Source of the DNA: Enterobacter cloacae
GTDB taxonomy: Bacteria; Pseudomonadota; Gammaproteobacteria; Enterobacterales; Enterobacteriaceae
Assembly (NCBI RefSeq): GCF_013375935.1
Contig: NZ_CP056117.1
Coordinates: 1,364,001 to 1,428,000 of the forward strand
Length of the DNA: 64,000 nucleotides
Reading direction: 5' to 3'
Every line of letters starts with the position of its first letter. Position 1 is the first letter of the stretch. The notes under the pieces were generated by a model. It searched no databases. It saw only the letters and a list, made by a program, of their open reading frames with translations, and was not told where the DNA came from. The translations under genes and the position numbers were made by a program. This document shows positions 16,048 to 24,505 of this stretch, piece after piece.

Positions 16048-16557
16048 ATGTCCGAACTCTACCTGAAGTGGATGGACCGTCTGTACCTGCTCGCCATGAC
16101 GGTGGCGGGCGTCTCGCTGCTGGTGATGACGATTGTGATCCCCATCGGCATCTTCTCACGCTACGTGCTCAATCGCGGGGAATCCTGGCCCGAGCCTGTC
16201 GCCATCATCTGCATGGTGACGTTTACCTTCATCGGCGCGGCGGTGAGCTACCGCGCCGGATCGCATATTGCGGTCAACATGCTTACCGACCGTCTGCCCG
16301 CGTCGCTGCAACGGCTGTGCGCGCGGGTGGTGGATCTGCTGATGCTGCTGATCGCCGGCCTGATGTGCTGGTACAGCTACTGGCTGTGCGTCGAGCTGTG
16401 GGATCAGCCGGTGGCAGAGTTTCCGCTCCTGACCTCCGGCGAAAGCTATCTGCCGCTGCCTGTCGGGTCGGCCATTTTGATACTGTTTGTGCTTGAGCGC
16501 CTGCTGTTTGGCTCGCAGGAAAACCGTCCGGTCGTGCTGATCGGCAATCACAGTTAA
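16048..16557 (+). CDS. TRAP transporter small permease (DctQ family)
   Basis: A 169-residue membrane protein with four predicted helices, including LYLLAMTVAGVSLLVMTIVIP near the start and VDLLMLLIAGLMCWYSYWLC. The conserved ESWPEPVAIICMV region after the first helix pair is typical of DctQ subunits, which brace the large permease. It starts 12 bases after the binding-protein gene and ends 10 bases before the large permease gene, so the three are co-transcribed. Confidence 0.9.
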   Translation: MSELYLKWMDRLYLLAMTVAGVSLLVMTIVIPIGIFSRYVLNRGESWPEPVAIICMVTFTFIGAAVSYRAGSHIAVNMLTDRLPASLQRLCARVVDLLMLLIAGLMCWYSYWLCVELWDQPVAEFPLLTSGESYLPLPVGSAILILFVLERLLFGSQENRPVVLIGNHS

Positions 16558-16567
16558 GGGGTGAACG

Positions 16568-17854
16568 ATGGATGCTTTTATTTTGTTATTCACCCTCGCC
16601 ATTTTGCTGGCGCTGGGTATGCCGGTGGCCTTCGCCGTTGGCCTGAGCGCCGTGGCGGGCGCGCTGTGGATCGACCTGCCGCTGGAGGCGCTGATGATCC
16701 AGATCACCAGCGGGGTCAATAAATTCACCCTGCTGGCGATCCCGTTCTTCATCCTCGCCGGGGCGATCATGGCGGAAGGCGGCATTGCCCGGCGTCTGGT
16801 GAATTTCGCCTACGTGTTTGTCGGCTTTATTCGCGGCGGGCTGTCGCTGGTGAACATCGTCGCCTCGACGTTCTTCGGCGCGATTTCCGGCTCGTCGGTG
16901 GCGGATACGGCGTCTATCGGCAGCGTGATGATTCCGGAAATGGAGAAGAAGGGCTATCCGCGCGAATACGCCGCGGCGGTCACGGCGAGCGGGTCGGTGC
17001 AGGCGATCCTGATCCCGCCCAGCCACAACTCGGTGATTTACTCCCTGGCGGCGGGGGGAACGGTCTCTATCGCCACGCTGTTTATCGCAGGGGTATTGCC
17101 GGGCCTGCTGCTTGGCGTAAGCCTGATGGTGCTTTGCCTGTGCTTCGCCCGTAAGCGCGGCTATCCGAAGGGGGATAAAATCCCGTTCAGGCAGGCGCTG
17201 AAAATTATGCTCGACGCCCTGTGGGGGCTGATGACGGTGGTGATTATCCTCGGCGGGATCTTGTCCGGAATCTTTACCGCCACGGAATCCGCCGCCGTGG
17301 CCTGCCTGTGGGCGTTTTTCGTCACCATGTTCATCTACCGCGACTACAGGTGGAGCGAACTGCCGAAGCTGATGTGCCGCACGGTTAAAACCGTCACCAT
17401 CGTGATGATTTTGATCGGCTTTGCGGCAGCGTTTGGCGCGGTAATGACCTACATGCAGCTGCCGATGCGCATCACCGAGTTCTTCACCTCGCTCTCCGAT
17501 AACAAGTACGTGATCCTCATGTACCTCAACATCATGCTGCTGCTGATTGGCACGCTGATGGACATGGCGCCGATCATCCTGATCCTGACGCCGGTGCTGC
17601 TGCCGGTGACCAACGCCCTGGGGATCGACCCGGTACATTTTGGCATGATCATGATGGTCAACCTGGGGATCGGGCTGATCACCCCGCCGGTCGGGTCGGT
17701 GCTGTTCGTGGCGAGCGCGGTGAGTAAGCAGAAGATCGAAACCGTGGTGCGGGCGATGCTGCCGTTTTACGGCATCCTGCTGGTGGTGCTGGGGATGGTG
17801 ACCTACATCCCGGCGATTTCCCTGTGGCTGCCGGGGGTGTTAGGGATGCAGTGA
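16568..17854 (+). CDS. TRAP transporter large permease (DctM family)
   Basis: A 428-residue polytopic permease of the DctM/ion transporter superfamily that forms the sodium-coupled transport path. Family landmarks include FAISGSSVADTASIGSVMIP, SGSVQAILIPPSHNSVIYSL, and the C-terminal GLITPPVGSVLFVASAVS, related hairpin-type motifs in the two repeats. About 11-12 hydrophobic helices are evident. It ends the operon; a palindromic repeat begins three bases after the stop, and the zntA terminator lies beyond it in the opposite sense. Confidence 0.92.
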   Translation: MDAFILLFTLAILLALGMPVAFAVGLSAVAGALWIDLPLEALMIQITSGVNKFTLLAIPFFILAGAIMAEGGIARRLVNFAYVFVGFIRGGLSLVNIVASTFFGAISGSSVADTASIGSVMIPEMEKKGYPREYAAAVTASGSVQAILIPPSHNSVIYSLAAGGTVSIATLFIAGVLPGLLLGVSLMVLCLCFARKRGYPKGDKIPFRQALKIMLDALWGLMTVVIILGGILSGIFTATESAAVACLWAFFVTMFIYRDYRWSELPKLMCRTVKTVTIVMILIGFAAAFGAVMTYMQLPMRITEFFTSLSDNKYVILMYLNIMLLLIGTLMDMAPIILILTPVLLPVTNALGIDPVHFGMIMMVNLGIGLITPPVGSVLFVASAVSKQKIETVVRAMLPFYGILLVVLGMVTYIPAISLWLPGVLGMQ

Positions 17855-17857
17855 CGC

Positions 17858-17905
17858 GTGCGGCCTGATGCCCTCACCCCGGCCCTCTCCCGCGGGGAGA
17901 GGGGG
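17858..17905 (-). repeat. REP-like palindromic element downstream of zntA and dctM
   Basis: Hairpin CCCTCTCCC-GCG-GGGAGAGGG with the tail GCGGCCTGATGCCCTCACC on the plus strand. Read on the minus strand it follows the zntA terminator directly, the same terminator-then-repeat order seen after livJ, livF and glgP. Confidence 0.85.
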
Positions 17906-17913
17906 CAAACACG

Positions 17914-17940
17914 AGAAACGGCAACCCGGTTGCCGTTTCA
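17914..17940 (-). terminator. zntA terminator, member of the GGCAAC/GTTGCC terminator family
   Basis: GAAACGGCAACC and GGTTGCCGTTTC pair perfectly around a single central base (17915-17939). On the minus strand it follows the zntA stop after GTAAAAGTG, as in the four related terminators in this window. It may also stop dctM transcripts coming from the other side. Confidence 0.75.
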
Positions 17941-17943
17941 CTT

Positions 17944-20115
17944 TTACCTTTGACGCAACAACCGCAGCGCGTTCGCCGTCACCAGCACCGTCGCCCCGGT
18001 GTCGGCCAGCACCGCCAGCCACAGGCCGGTCATGCCGAGCAGCGTGGTCACGAGGAATATCCCCTTCAGGCCCAGCGCAATGCCAATATTCTGACGGATG
18101 TTGGCGCGCGTGGCCCGCGCGAGGCTAATCATCTGCGCCAGCCCGGTCAGGCGGTTGTGGGTTAGCGCCGCGTCGGCGGTCTCCAGCGCCACGTCGGTGC
18201 CGCTGCCCATGGCAATGCCAATGGTCGCCGCCTTCATTGCCGGGGCATCGTTAATGCCGTCGCCGACCATCGCCAGCGGGGCGTGGCGGTTCAGTTCGGT
18301 GACGGCGCTGACCTTATCGGCTGGCAGCAATCCGGCCTTAAACGCCAGCCCCAGCTCGTCGGCGATCGCTGCCGCCGCGCGCGGGTTATCGCCGGTCAGG
18401 ATTACGCCCTGTATGCCTGATTTGTGCAGTGCGTCGACGGCCTCTTTCGCATCATTACGCAGGGTATCGCGCAGCGCCAGCAAGCCCATCGGTACGCCGT
18501 CCCGCATTACCGTCACCACCGTTTGCCCGGCCTGCTCCAGCGCCTGAACCCGTGCGGAAGGGGAGTGGCCCGCCGCGGCGATCAGCACTTTTTTTCCGTC
18601 GACCACCGCTTCAATCCCTGACCCGACCAGCGCGCGCTGCGCCGTTGCCGCCGGGATCGTTAACCCGCGCGCCTGCGCCTCGCGCACTATCGCCAGCGCC
18701 AGCGGGTGGGTAGAGCCTTGCTCCACGGCGGCGGCCAGCGTCAGCAGATCGTCTTCACTGACATCCTGCGGGTACACGCCGGTCACCTGCGGTTTGCCGA
18801 CGGTGAGCGTTCCGGTTTTGTCGAAGGCGATGTGCCGGATCTGGCTCAGCTGCTCCAGCGCCGCGCCGCCCTTAATCAGCGCTCCGCGACGTGCCGCCGC
18901 CGCCAGCCCGGAGGTAATGGCCGCCGGCGTGGAGATCACCAGCGCGCACGGGCAGCCAATCAGCAGCAGCGTCAGCCCTTTATAAATCCAGCCCTCCCAC
19001 GGTGCGCCGAAAAACAGCGGAGGAACGACGGTCACCAGCAGGGCAACCAGCATGATGGCGGGGGTGTAAATCCGGCTGAAGCGATCGATAAAGCGTTCGA
19101 CCGGCGCGCGGCGCTCTTCGGCCTCTTCAATCAGCTTCAGGATGCGGTCGATGGCGCTGTCTCCCGGTTCGGACAGCACCCTAAGCTGCACGAGGCGGTC
19201 AACGCTGGTGGCGCCGGCGGGCACCTTTTCGCCCATTGCGCGTTCAACCGGAATGGATTCGCCGGTAAGGGCGCTTTCGTCAAAGCCTGCGGTGGCGGTA
19301 AGCAGCGCGCCGTCGGCAGGCAGGCGCCCGCCTGCGGGCACTTCAATCACGTCGCCCGGGCGCAGGGTGCTGATGGCCACCGTTTCGCGCTTATCGTTCA
19401 CAACCCGCGTGGCGGTTTCAGGCTTCAGGGCCATCAGCGCGCTCACCCCCTTACGCGCCCGGCTCGCTGCCCAGCCTTCAAGACGTTCGCCGATCAGAAA
19501 CAGCAGCAGGACCATGGCCGCTTCCGCCGTCGCGCCAATAAACAGCGCCCCGATGGCCGCCACGCTCATCAGCGTTTCGATGGCAAACCAGCTGCCGCTT
19601 CGCATCAGGCGCAGCGCCTGGCGGGCAATCGGGAACAGGCCGACCAGCGTGGTGGCGATAAACGCCAGGTTGCCGAGCGGATGGTTAACCTGCTCCAGCC
19701 CCCAGCTCAGGGCCATCATGATGATGAGGGTCACGAGCGGCAGGTTTTCCTTCAGGGAGGAGGTCTTTTCAACAGGCGTCGTTTCGCTGCGCAGGGTATA
19801 GCCCGCCTTGCTGACCGCGGCTTCTACCTGTTTGCTGACGTTGCTATCGGCGCTGACCAGCAGCTTTTCGGTGGCGAACAGAACCTGAACGTGGTTCACG
19901 CCCGGAACCTGCCTTACCGCGTTTTCAACCTTACGGGCGCAGGCGGCGCAGTCCATACCGTTGACGAGCCAGCTGTAGCGGCTACCGCTTTCCGGCAGGA
20001 CGTCAGCCTGCGTTTCGCATGCTCCCTCGCAGCAGCAGTCGTCTTTCGGCGGAAACGGGCTGAGCTTAAGCGCCGAGAATTGTGGGACTTTTTTTGGTGC
20101 TTCTGGAGTCGACAT
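17944..20115 (-). CDS. zntA: Zn(II)/Cd(II)/Pb(II)-translocating P1B-type ATPase ZntA
   Basis: A 723-residue heavy-metal efflux ATPase (E. coli ZntA has about 732). In order: a cysteine-rich N-terminal tip (DDCCCEGACE), a metal-binding domain with GMDCAACARKVE, membrane helices with the metal-selective CPCALVIST motif in helix 6, the phosphorylation motif DKTGTLTVG and the hinge GDGINDAPAM. Start MSTPEAPKKVPQ is preferred; the longer in-phase frame would begin upstream of the promoter. The promoter has the ZntR operator. Expression should therefore be induced by excess zinc, cadmium or lead. Confidence 0.96.
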   Translation of the reverse strand: MSTPEAPKKVPQFSALKLSPFPPKDDCCCEGACETQADVLPESGSRYSWLVNGMDCAACARKVENAVRQVPGVNHVQVLFATEKLLVSADSNVSKQVEAAVSKAGYTLRSETTPVEKTSSLKENLPLVTLIIMMALSWGLEQVNHPLGNLAFIATTLVGLFPIARQALRLMRSGSWFAIETLMSVAAIGALFIGATAEAAMVLLLFLIGERLEGWAASRARKGVSALMALKPETATRVVNDKRETVAISTLRPGDVIEVPAGGRLPADGALLTATAGFDESALTGESIPVERAMGEKVPAGATSVDRLVQLRVLSEPGDSAIDRILKLIEEAEERRAPVERFIDRFSRIYTPAIMLVALLVTVVPPLFFGAPWEGWIYKGLTLLLIGCPCALVISTPAAITSGLAAAARRGALIKGGAALEQLSQIRHIAFDKTGTLTVGKPQVTGVYPQDVSEDDLLTLAAAVEQGSTHPLALAIVREAQARGLTIPAATAQRALVGSGIEAVVDGKKVLIAAAGHSPSARVQALEQAGQTVVTVMRDGVPMGLLALRDTLRNDAKEAVDALHKSGIQGVILTGDNPRAAAAIADELGLAFKAGLLPADKVSAVTELNRHAPLAMVGDGINDAPAMKAATIGIAMGSGTDVALETADAALTHNRLTGLAQMISLARATRANIRQNIGIALGLKGIFLVTTLLGMTGLWLAVLADTGATVLVTANALRLLRQR

Positions 20116-20152
20116 GGCAGTCTCCGGTAATGATAATTTTCTCATTAACCGC

Positions 20153-20184
20153 AGCATACACTCTGGAGTCGACTCCAGAGTCAA
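20153..20184 (-). promoter_or_regulatory. zntA promoter with ZntR operator
   Basis: A perfect 22-base palindrome ACTCTGGAGTC/GACTCCAGAGT (20160-20181) lies between a TTGACT -35 box (20184-20179) and a TATGCT -10 box (20158-20153) with a 20-base spacer. The over-long spacer with an internal palindrome is the hallmark of MerR-family activation, and the sequence matches the known ZntR site of E. coli zntA. Confidence 0.93.
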
Positions 20185-20191
20185 GCGTTAT

Positions 20192-20818
20192 TTAGATGTA
20201 CAGCGAACGCACAATCAGGAAGTGTCCGGCAAAGTAACAGGCGGCGGAAATAGCGTTATCCGCGCGGAAGCGGCGGCGATAGTGGCTGCCCAGCCAGACG
20301 ATATTACCGAGCAACAGCAGCGCCGCGCCGAAGAAGGCGGACATGGCCTGTGAGGTCGGGCGGAAGAACCACAGCTCACCGGCCAGCCACACCATCACCA
20401 GCGTCATGGCGATAAAGGTACACACCGGCAGGCGCATCTCTTCCAGGCGCGACCAGATCACCGCAATCAGCAGCGCGCCAATCACCAGCAGCACCAGCGG
20501 CAGCGGCCAGAAGATGGAGAGCGTCATCTGGCTGGCAAAGTAGATGGTATAGAGCAGATGGGAGAGGAAGAACGCCCCAACGGCGTACAGCAGGCGCTGA
20601 CGCGGCAGCAGGGTTAAGGCATCGCCAATCAGGGACGCGCACAGCCCGGCGAGAACCAGATAGCTGATGGCGTTAAACATCGGCGCCTGCCAGGCCAGCA
20701 GCAGAAGCAACAGCAGCGTGACGGGTTTAAACAACCAGCGCTGCCAGGCTGGACCGCGATAGGACGCATCGACGTAAAGCCATGTGGAAAAACAGACAGC
20801 GATAAATGACCAAAGCAT
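20192..20818 (-). CDS. yhhN: TMEM86/YhhN family membrane protein
   Basis: A 208-residue protein with about eight hydrophobic helices starting [20 protein letters not shown]. It belongs to the YhhN/TMEM86 family, whose animal member is a lysoplasmalogenase; the bacterial function is not settled. The start is the ATG at 20818 that gives the length of the E. coli protein; the upstream extension in phase is hydrophilic and lies over the divergent yhhM. The 3' end abuts the zntA promoter (stop at 20192, -35 box at 20184), so read-through into zntA is possible. Confidence 0.9.
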   Translation of the reverse strand: MLWSFIAVCFSTWLYVDASYRGPAWQRWLFKPVTLLLLLLLAWQAPMFNAISYLVLAGLCASLIGDALTLLPRQRLLYAVGAFFLSHLLYTIYFASQMTLSIFWPLPLVLLVIGALLIAVIWSRLEEMRLPVCTFIAMTLVMVWLAGELWFFRPTSQAMSAFFGAALLLLGNIVWLGSHYRRRFRADNAISAACYFAGHFLIVRSLYI

Positions 20819-20947
20819 ATTAACTCCCTGTAACTGTTGAGGCTGAATAATCAGTTTCTGATCCAGTGTAGTGACGCGAACGGCCGTTTGGCAATGCCGG
20901 GGCAGGCGAGGTATCCTGAATTCCGCATAATCTGATGGGACGTTTGA

Positions 20948-21304
20948 ATGAGCAAGATGCCGCTTTTTTTCATTATCGTGGTGGCGATTATCGTTATTGC
21001 CGCCTCGTTTCGCTTCGTGCAGCAGCGCCGCGAGAAGGCGGACAACGATGCCGCGCCGCTGGTGCAAAAGCGCGTGGTGGTGACCAACAAGCGCGAGAAA
21101 CCGCTCAACGATCGCCGTTCACGCCAGCAGCAGGTCACGCCAGCCGGCACAGCGATGCGCTATGACGCGAGCTTTAAGCCGGAAACCGGCGGGCTGGAGA
21201 TGACCTTCCGCCTGGAGGCGCAGCAGTACCATCGGCTGAAGGTGGGAGAGAAAGGGACGCTGAGCTACAAAGGGTCGCGGTTTGAAGGGTTCAGGGCTGA
21301 ATAA
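20948..21304 (+). CDS. yhhM: DUF2500 protein YhhM
   Basis: A 118-residue protein of unknown function with one N-terminal membrane helix ([18 protein letters not shown]) followed by a basic linker and a small beta-rich cytosolic or periplasmic domain ([39 protein letters not shown]). It matches E. coli YhhM in order and length. It is divergent from yhhN with 129 bases between and convergent with yhhL, with a palindromic repeat between them. Confidence 0.9.
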   Translation: MSKMPLFFIIVVAIIVIAASFRFVQQRREKADNDAAPLVQKRVVVTNKREKPLNDRRSRQQQVTPAGTAMRYDASFKPETGGLEMTFRLEAQQYHRLKVGEKGTLSYKGSRFEGFRAE

Positions 21305-21358
21305 TGCGGTCCCCTCTCCCTGTGGGAGAGGGTTAGGGTGAGGGCATCAGGCCGCACG
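21305..21358. repeat. REP-like palindromic element between convergent yhhM and yhhL
   Basis: CCCTCTCCC-TGT-GGGAGAGGG hairpin followed by TTAGGGTGAGGGCATCAGGCCGCAC. It fills the entire gap between the two stop codons. Confidence 0.85.
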
Positions 21359-21646
21359 TTACTTCTTCACCTGCACCTGCGCCTTAAATTTCTTCATCCA
21401 CACCAGCAGCTCGAACACGCCGAAAATAAACACCCGCAGCTGCTGCCAGCCGGTCATCGGTGGGCTATCTTTCGGCAGGCCGTTTTTCAGCATCACCATC
21501 TGCAGGGCGTGCATGAAGGCGGTAAAGATTAGCGCCACGTTAACGAAGATGTTCAGCGGACGCGGGAACGGGTGCACCAGATTCAAAATCAAAAATGCCC
21601 AGACGCCCAGCATCAGCAAACGTCCCAGGTTAATCAGTACTGGCAT
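21359..21646 (-). CDS. yhhL: DUF1145 membrane protein YhhL
   Basis: A 95-residue protein starting MPVLINLGRLLMLGVWAFLI, with two to three hydrophobic helices and a basic C-terminus (KKFKAQVQVKK). It matches E. coli YhhL, function unknown. The start is fixed by AGGAGG seven bases upstream and lies 17 bases inside the end of rsmD, so the two genes form an operon with translational coupling. The longer open frame in phase overlaps rsmD coding and lacks a ribosome site. Confidence 0.9.
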   Translation of the reverse strand: MPVLINLGRLLMLGVWAFLILNLVHPFPRPLNIFVNVALIFTAFMHALQMVMLKNGLPKDSPPMTGWQQLRVFIFGVFELLVWMKKFKAQVQVKK

Positions 21647-22232
21647 CGGAGCCTCCTTGTGCCTGACGATGATACAGACGATAAGCCACCTGGCCTGCGA
21701 CCTTTTCGCGGTGCAGATCCCAGTGAACGGGAACGGGTGGCAGACCATTCTCCACCTCGCTTTCAACGTAAATCAGCGCGTCGTCTGCCAGCCAGCCATT
21801 TTTTTCCAGCAACAGTAGCGTCTCTTCCAGCAGCCCCTTGCGGAACGGCGGGTCAACAAATACCACGTTATGCGGCGTGCCCGGCTGCGCGAGATAGCTC
21901 AGCGTGTTGGTGTTCACCACCTTCGCGTTGTTCGCTTTCAGCGTAGCCAGATTTTGCTGCAACGTCTGCGCGACGCCGCGCTCCATCTCCAGCAGCGTGG
22001 CGCTGGCGGCATAGCGCGACAGCGCCTCCAGCCCTAACGCACCGCTCCCGGCGAAGCAGTCCAGGCAACTGGCGTCTACCATTGAGGGGGCAAGCCAGTT
22101 GAACAGCGTCTCGCGAACGCGGTCCGTGGTGGGGCGTAAACCGGGGCTATCCGGCACCGGTAATTTCCGGCCTCGCCACTGACCGCCGATAATTCGTATT
22201 TGACCGGCCGGGGCGCGGGTGGGTTTCTTCAT
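21630..22232 (-). CDS. rsmD: 16S rRNA (guanine-966-N2)-methyltransferase RsmD
   Basis: A 200-residue SAM-dependent methyltransferase that modifies G966 of 16S rRNA in the small subunit. The N-terminus IRIIGGQWRGRKLPV is typical; the SAM-binding motif is CLDCFAGSGALGLEALSR and the catalytic motif is FVDPPFRKG (the family's DPPY/F). It is divergent from ftsY, as in E. coli, with a 126-base promoter gap, and is followed by yhhL with overlap. Confidence 0.95.
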   Translation of the reverse strand: MKKPTRAPAGQIRIIGGQWRGRKLPVPDSPGLRPTTDRVRETLFNWLAPSMVDASCLDCFAGSGALGLEALSRYAASATLLEMERGVAQTLQQNLATLKANNAKVVNTNTLSYLAQPGTPHNVVFVDPPFRKGLLEETLLLLEKNGWLADDALIYVESEVENGLPPVPVHWDLHREKVAGQVAYRLYHRQAQGGSDASTD

Positions 22233-22358
22233 CTCAGGAAAGCTCTGTTAACAATGCCCTGCGATTGCGGGCGGTGATGTCAATTAAGTAAAGTGTTAGA
22301 CTATTTCATCATTTTTTTAGCTTCCCTGTATATAGCGCCGCGAGGAGTGTAGTCGCAG

Positions 22359-23831
22359 ATGGCAAAACAAAAAAAACGTGGCTTCTTTTCCTGGTTGGGT
22401 TTCGGTGAAAAAGAGCAAGAAACAGAACAGAAAACCGAAGAACAACAGGTTGCAGAAGAGCAGTCACAGCCTGAAACGCCTGTAGAAACCGCTGCGGTTG
22501 TCGAGGCGGAAAAAACGGCGCACAGCAAAGAAGAGATTGAAACCTTTGCTGAAGAGGTGGTTGAGGTCACTGAACAGGTTCAGGAGAGCGAGAAGCCCGA
22601 GCCGGTTGTTGTCGAAGAGATTGTCCAAACGCCGCAGGCCGCTATCGAACACGAAGCGCTGCCGCTGCCGGAAGAGGTGAAAGCCGAAGAGGCCTCTGCC
22701 GAAGAGTGGCAGGCCGAAGCGGAAACCGTTGAAATTGTTGAGGCGGTGGAAGAAGAAGCCGCGCTTGAGCCGGAGCTGACCGACGAAGAGCTGGAAGCGC
22801 AGGCGCTGGCGGCGCAGGCGGCTGAAGAAGCGGTTATCGTCGTGCCGGTAGAAGAGCAGGTCGAAGAACAGGCCGAAGAGGAGATCGCCCAGGAGCAGGA
22901 GAAGCCGACCAAAGAAGGTTTCTTCGCCCGCCTGAAGCGCAGCCTGTTAAAAACCAAAGAAAACTTAGGTTCCGGATTTATCAGTCTGTTCCGCGGCAAG
23001 AAGATCGACGACGATCTGTTCGAGGAGCTGGAAGAGCAGCTGTTGATTGCGGACGTGGGTGTGGAAACCACCCGTAAGATCATCACCAACCTGACCGAAG
23101 GGGCGAGCCGCAAACAGCTGCGCGAAGCCGAAGCGCTGTACGGCCTGCTGAAAGACGAGATGGGCGAAATTCTCGCAAAAGTTGACGAACCGCTTAATAT
23201 TGAAGGCAAAATGCCATTTGTTATTCTGATGGTTGGCGTCAACGGCGTGGGTAAAACCACCACCATCGGCAAGCTGGCGCGTCAGTTTGAGCAGCAGGGC
23301 AAATCGGTCATGCTGGCGGCGGGCGATACCTTCCGTGCGGCAGCGGTGGAGCAGCTCCAGGTGTGGGGCCAGCGCAACAACATTCCGGTGATTGCCCAGC
23401 ACACCGGCGCGGACTCTGCCTCCGTGATTTTCGATGCCATTCAGGCGGCGAAGTCGCGTAACGTGGACGTGCTGATTGCCGATACCGCAGGGCGTTTGCA
23501 GAACAAATCGCACCTGATGGAAGAACTGAAGAAAATCGTACGTGTCATGAAGAAGCTGGACGAAGAAGCACCGCATGAAATTATGCTGACTATCGACGCC
23601 AGCACCGGACAGAACGCCATTAGCCAGGCGAAGCTGTTCCATGAAGCGGTAGGGCTGACGGGGATCACGCTGACCAAGCTGGACGGCACCGCGAAAGGCG
23701 GGGTGATCTTCTCCGTGGCCGACCAGTTCGGCATTCCTATCCGCTACATCGGTGTGGGCGAGCGTATTGAGGATTTGCGTCCGTTTAAGGCGGACGACTT
23801 TATTGAGGCATTATTTGCCCGAGAGGACTAA
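22359..23831 (+). CDS. ftsY: Signal recognition particle receptor FtsY
   Basis: A 490-residue GTPase that receives SRP-ribosome complexes at the inner membrane. The first 190 residues form the acidic A domain, a long Glu/Val/Ala-rich stretch after a basic tip (MAKQKKRGFFSWLGFGEKEQ). The NG domain follows from about residue 195, with GVNGVGKTTTIGKLA (P-loop), DTAGRLQNKSHLMEEL and TKLDGTAKGG. The second amphipathic helix TKEGFFARLKRSLLKTKENL at the A/N junction is the known lipid-binding segment. First gene of ftsYEX; GAGGAG precedes the start. Confidence 0.97.
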   Translation: MAKQKKRGFFSWLGFGEKEQETEQKTEEQQVAEEQSQPETPVETAAVVEAEKTAHSKEEIETFAEEVVEVTEQVQESEKPEPVVVEEIVQTPQAAIEHEALPLPEEVKAEEASAEEWQAEAETVEIVEAVEEEAALEPELTDEELEAQALAAQAAEEAVIVVPVEEQVEEQAEEEIAQEQEKPTKEGFFARLKRSLLKTKENLGSGFISLFRGKKIDDDLFEELEEQLLIADVGVETTRKIITNLTEGASRKQLREAEALYGLLKDEMGEILAKVDEPLNIEGKMPFVILMVGVNGVGKTTTIGKLARQFEQQGKSVMLAAGDTFRAAAVEQLQVWGQRNNIPVIAQHTGADSASVIFDAIQAAKSRNVDVLIADTAGRLQNKSHLMEELKKIVRVMKKLDEEAPHEIMLTIDASTGQNAISQAKLFHEAVGLTGITLTKLDGTAKGGVIFSVADQFGIPIRYIGVGERIEDLRPFKADDFIEALFARED

Positions 23832-23833
23832 CA

Positions 23834-24505
23834 ATGATTCGCTTTGAACACGTCAGCAAGGCCTATCTCGGTGGGAGACAAGCGCTGCAGGGGGTGACAT
23901 TCCACCTGCAGCCAGGCGAGATGGCATTTCTGACCGGCCATTCCGGCGCGGGGAAAAGTACCCTGCTCAAGCTTATCTGTGGGATCGAACGGCCAAGCGC
24001 CGGGAAAATCTGGTTCAGCGGCCATGAAATTAGCCGTCTAAAGAACCGTGAAGTGCCGTTTCTGCGCCGTCAGATTGGCATGATTTTCCAGGATCACCAC
24101 CTGCTGATGGATCGCACGGTTTTCGACAACGTGGCGATCCCGCTGATTATTGCCGGCGCCAGCTACGATGATATCCGCCGTCGCGTCTCTGCGGCGCTGG
24201 ATAAGGTCGGGCTGCTGGACAAAGCGAAGAACTTTCCTATCCAGCTGTCCGGCGGTGAGCAGCAGCGCGTGGGCATTGCCCGTGCGGTGGTGAACAAGCC
24301 TGCCGTGCTGCTGGCGGATGAACCGACCGGTAACCTGGACGATGCCCTGTCCGAAGGGATCCTGCGTCTGTTTGAGGAATTTAACCGCGTGGGGGTCACG
24401 GTACTGATGGCGACGCACGACATGGGGCTTATCTCCCGTCGTTCGTACCGCATGCTGACCCTGAGCGACGGGCACTTGCACGGAGGCCACGGTGAACAAG
24501 CGTGA
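23834..24505 (+). CDS. ftsE: Cell division ATP-binding protein FtsE
   Basis: A 223-residue ABC ATPase that works with FtsX at the septum to recruit and activate EnvC and the amidases. It shows Walker [14 protein letters not shown], signature [16 protein letters not shown], Walker [15 protein letters not shown] and the switch His in MATHDMGL. It starts two bases after the ftsY stop and overlaps ftsX by 14 bases. Confidence 0.97.
   Translation: MIRFEHVSKAYLGGRQALQGVTFHLQPGEMAFLTGHSGAGKSTLLKLICGIERPSAGKIWFSGHEISRLKNREVPFLRRQIGMIFQDHHLLMDRTVFDNVAIPLIIAGASYDDIRRRVSAALDKVGLLDKAKNFPIQLSGGEQQRVGIARAVVNKPAVLLADEPTGNLDDALSEGILRLFEEFNRVGVTVLMATHDMGLISRRSYRMLTLSDGHLHGGHGEQA

Noticed and set aside
16586-17638. 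Minus-strand open frame of 350 codons opposite the large TRAP permease
   Set aside because: Extremely rich in His, Gln, Arg and Asp with no hydrophobic core; it is the mirror of a membrane protein gene.
18706-20130. Plus-strand open frame of 474 codons opposite zntA
   Set aside because: zntA has every P-type ATPase motif and a matching promoter. The antisense frame shows only Gln/Arg/Gly-rich sequence without any family signature.
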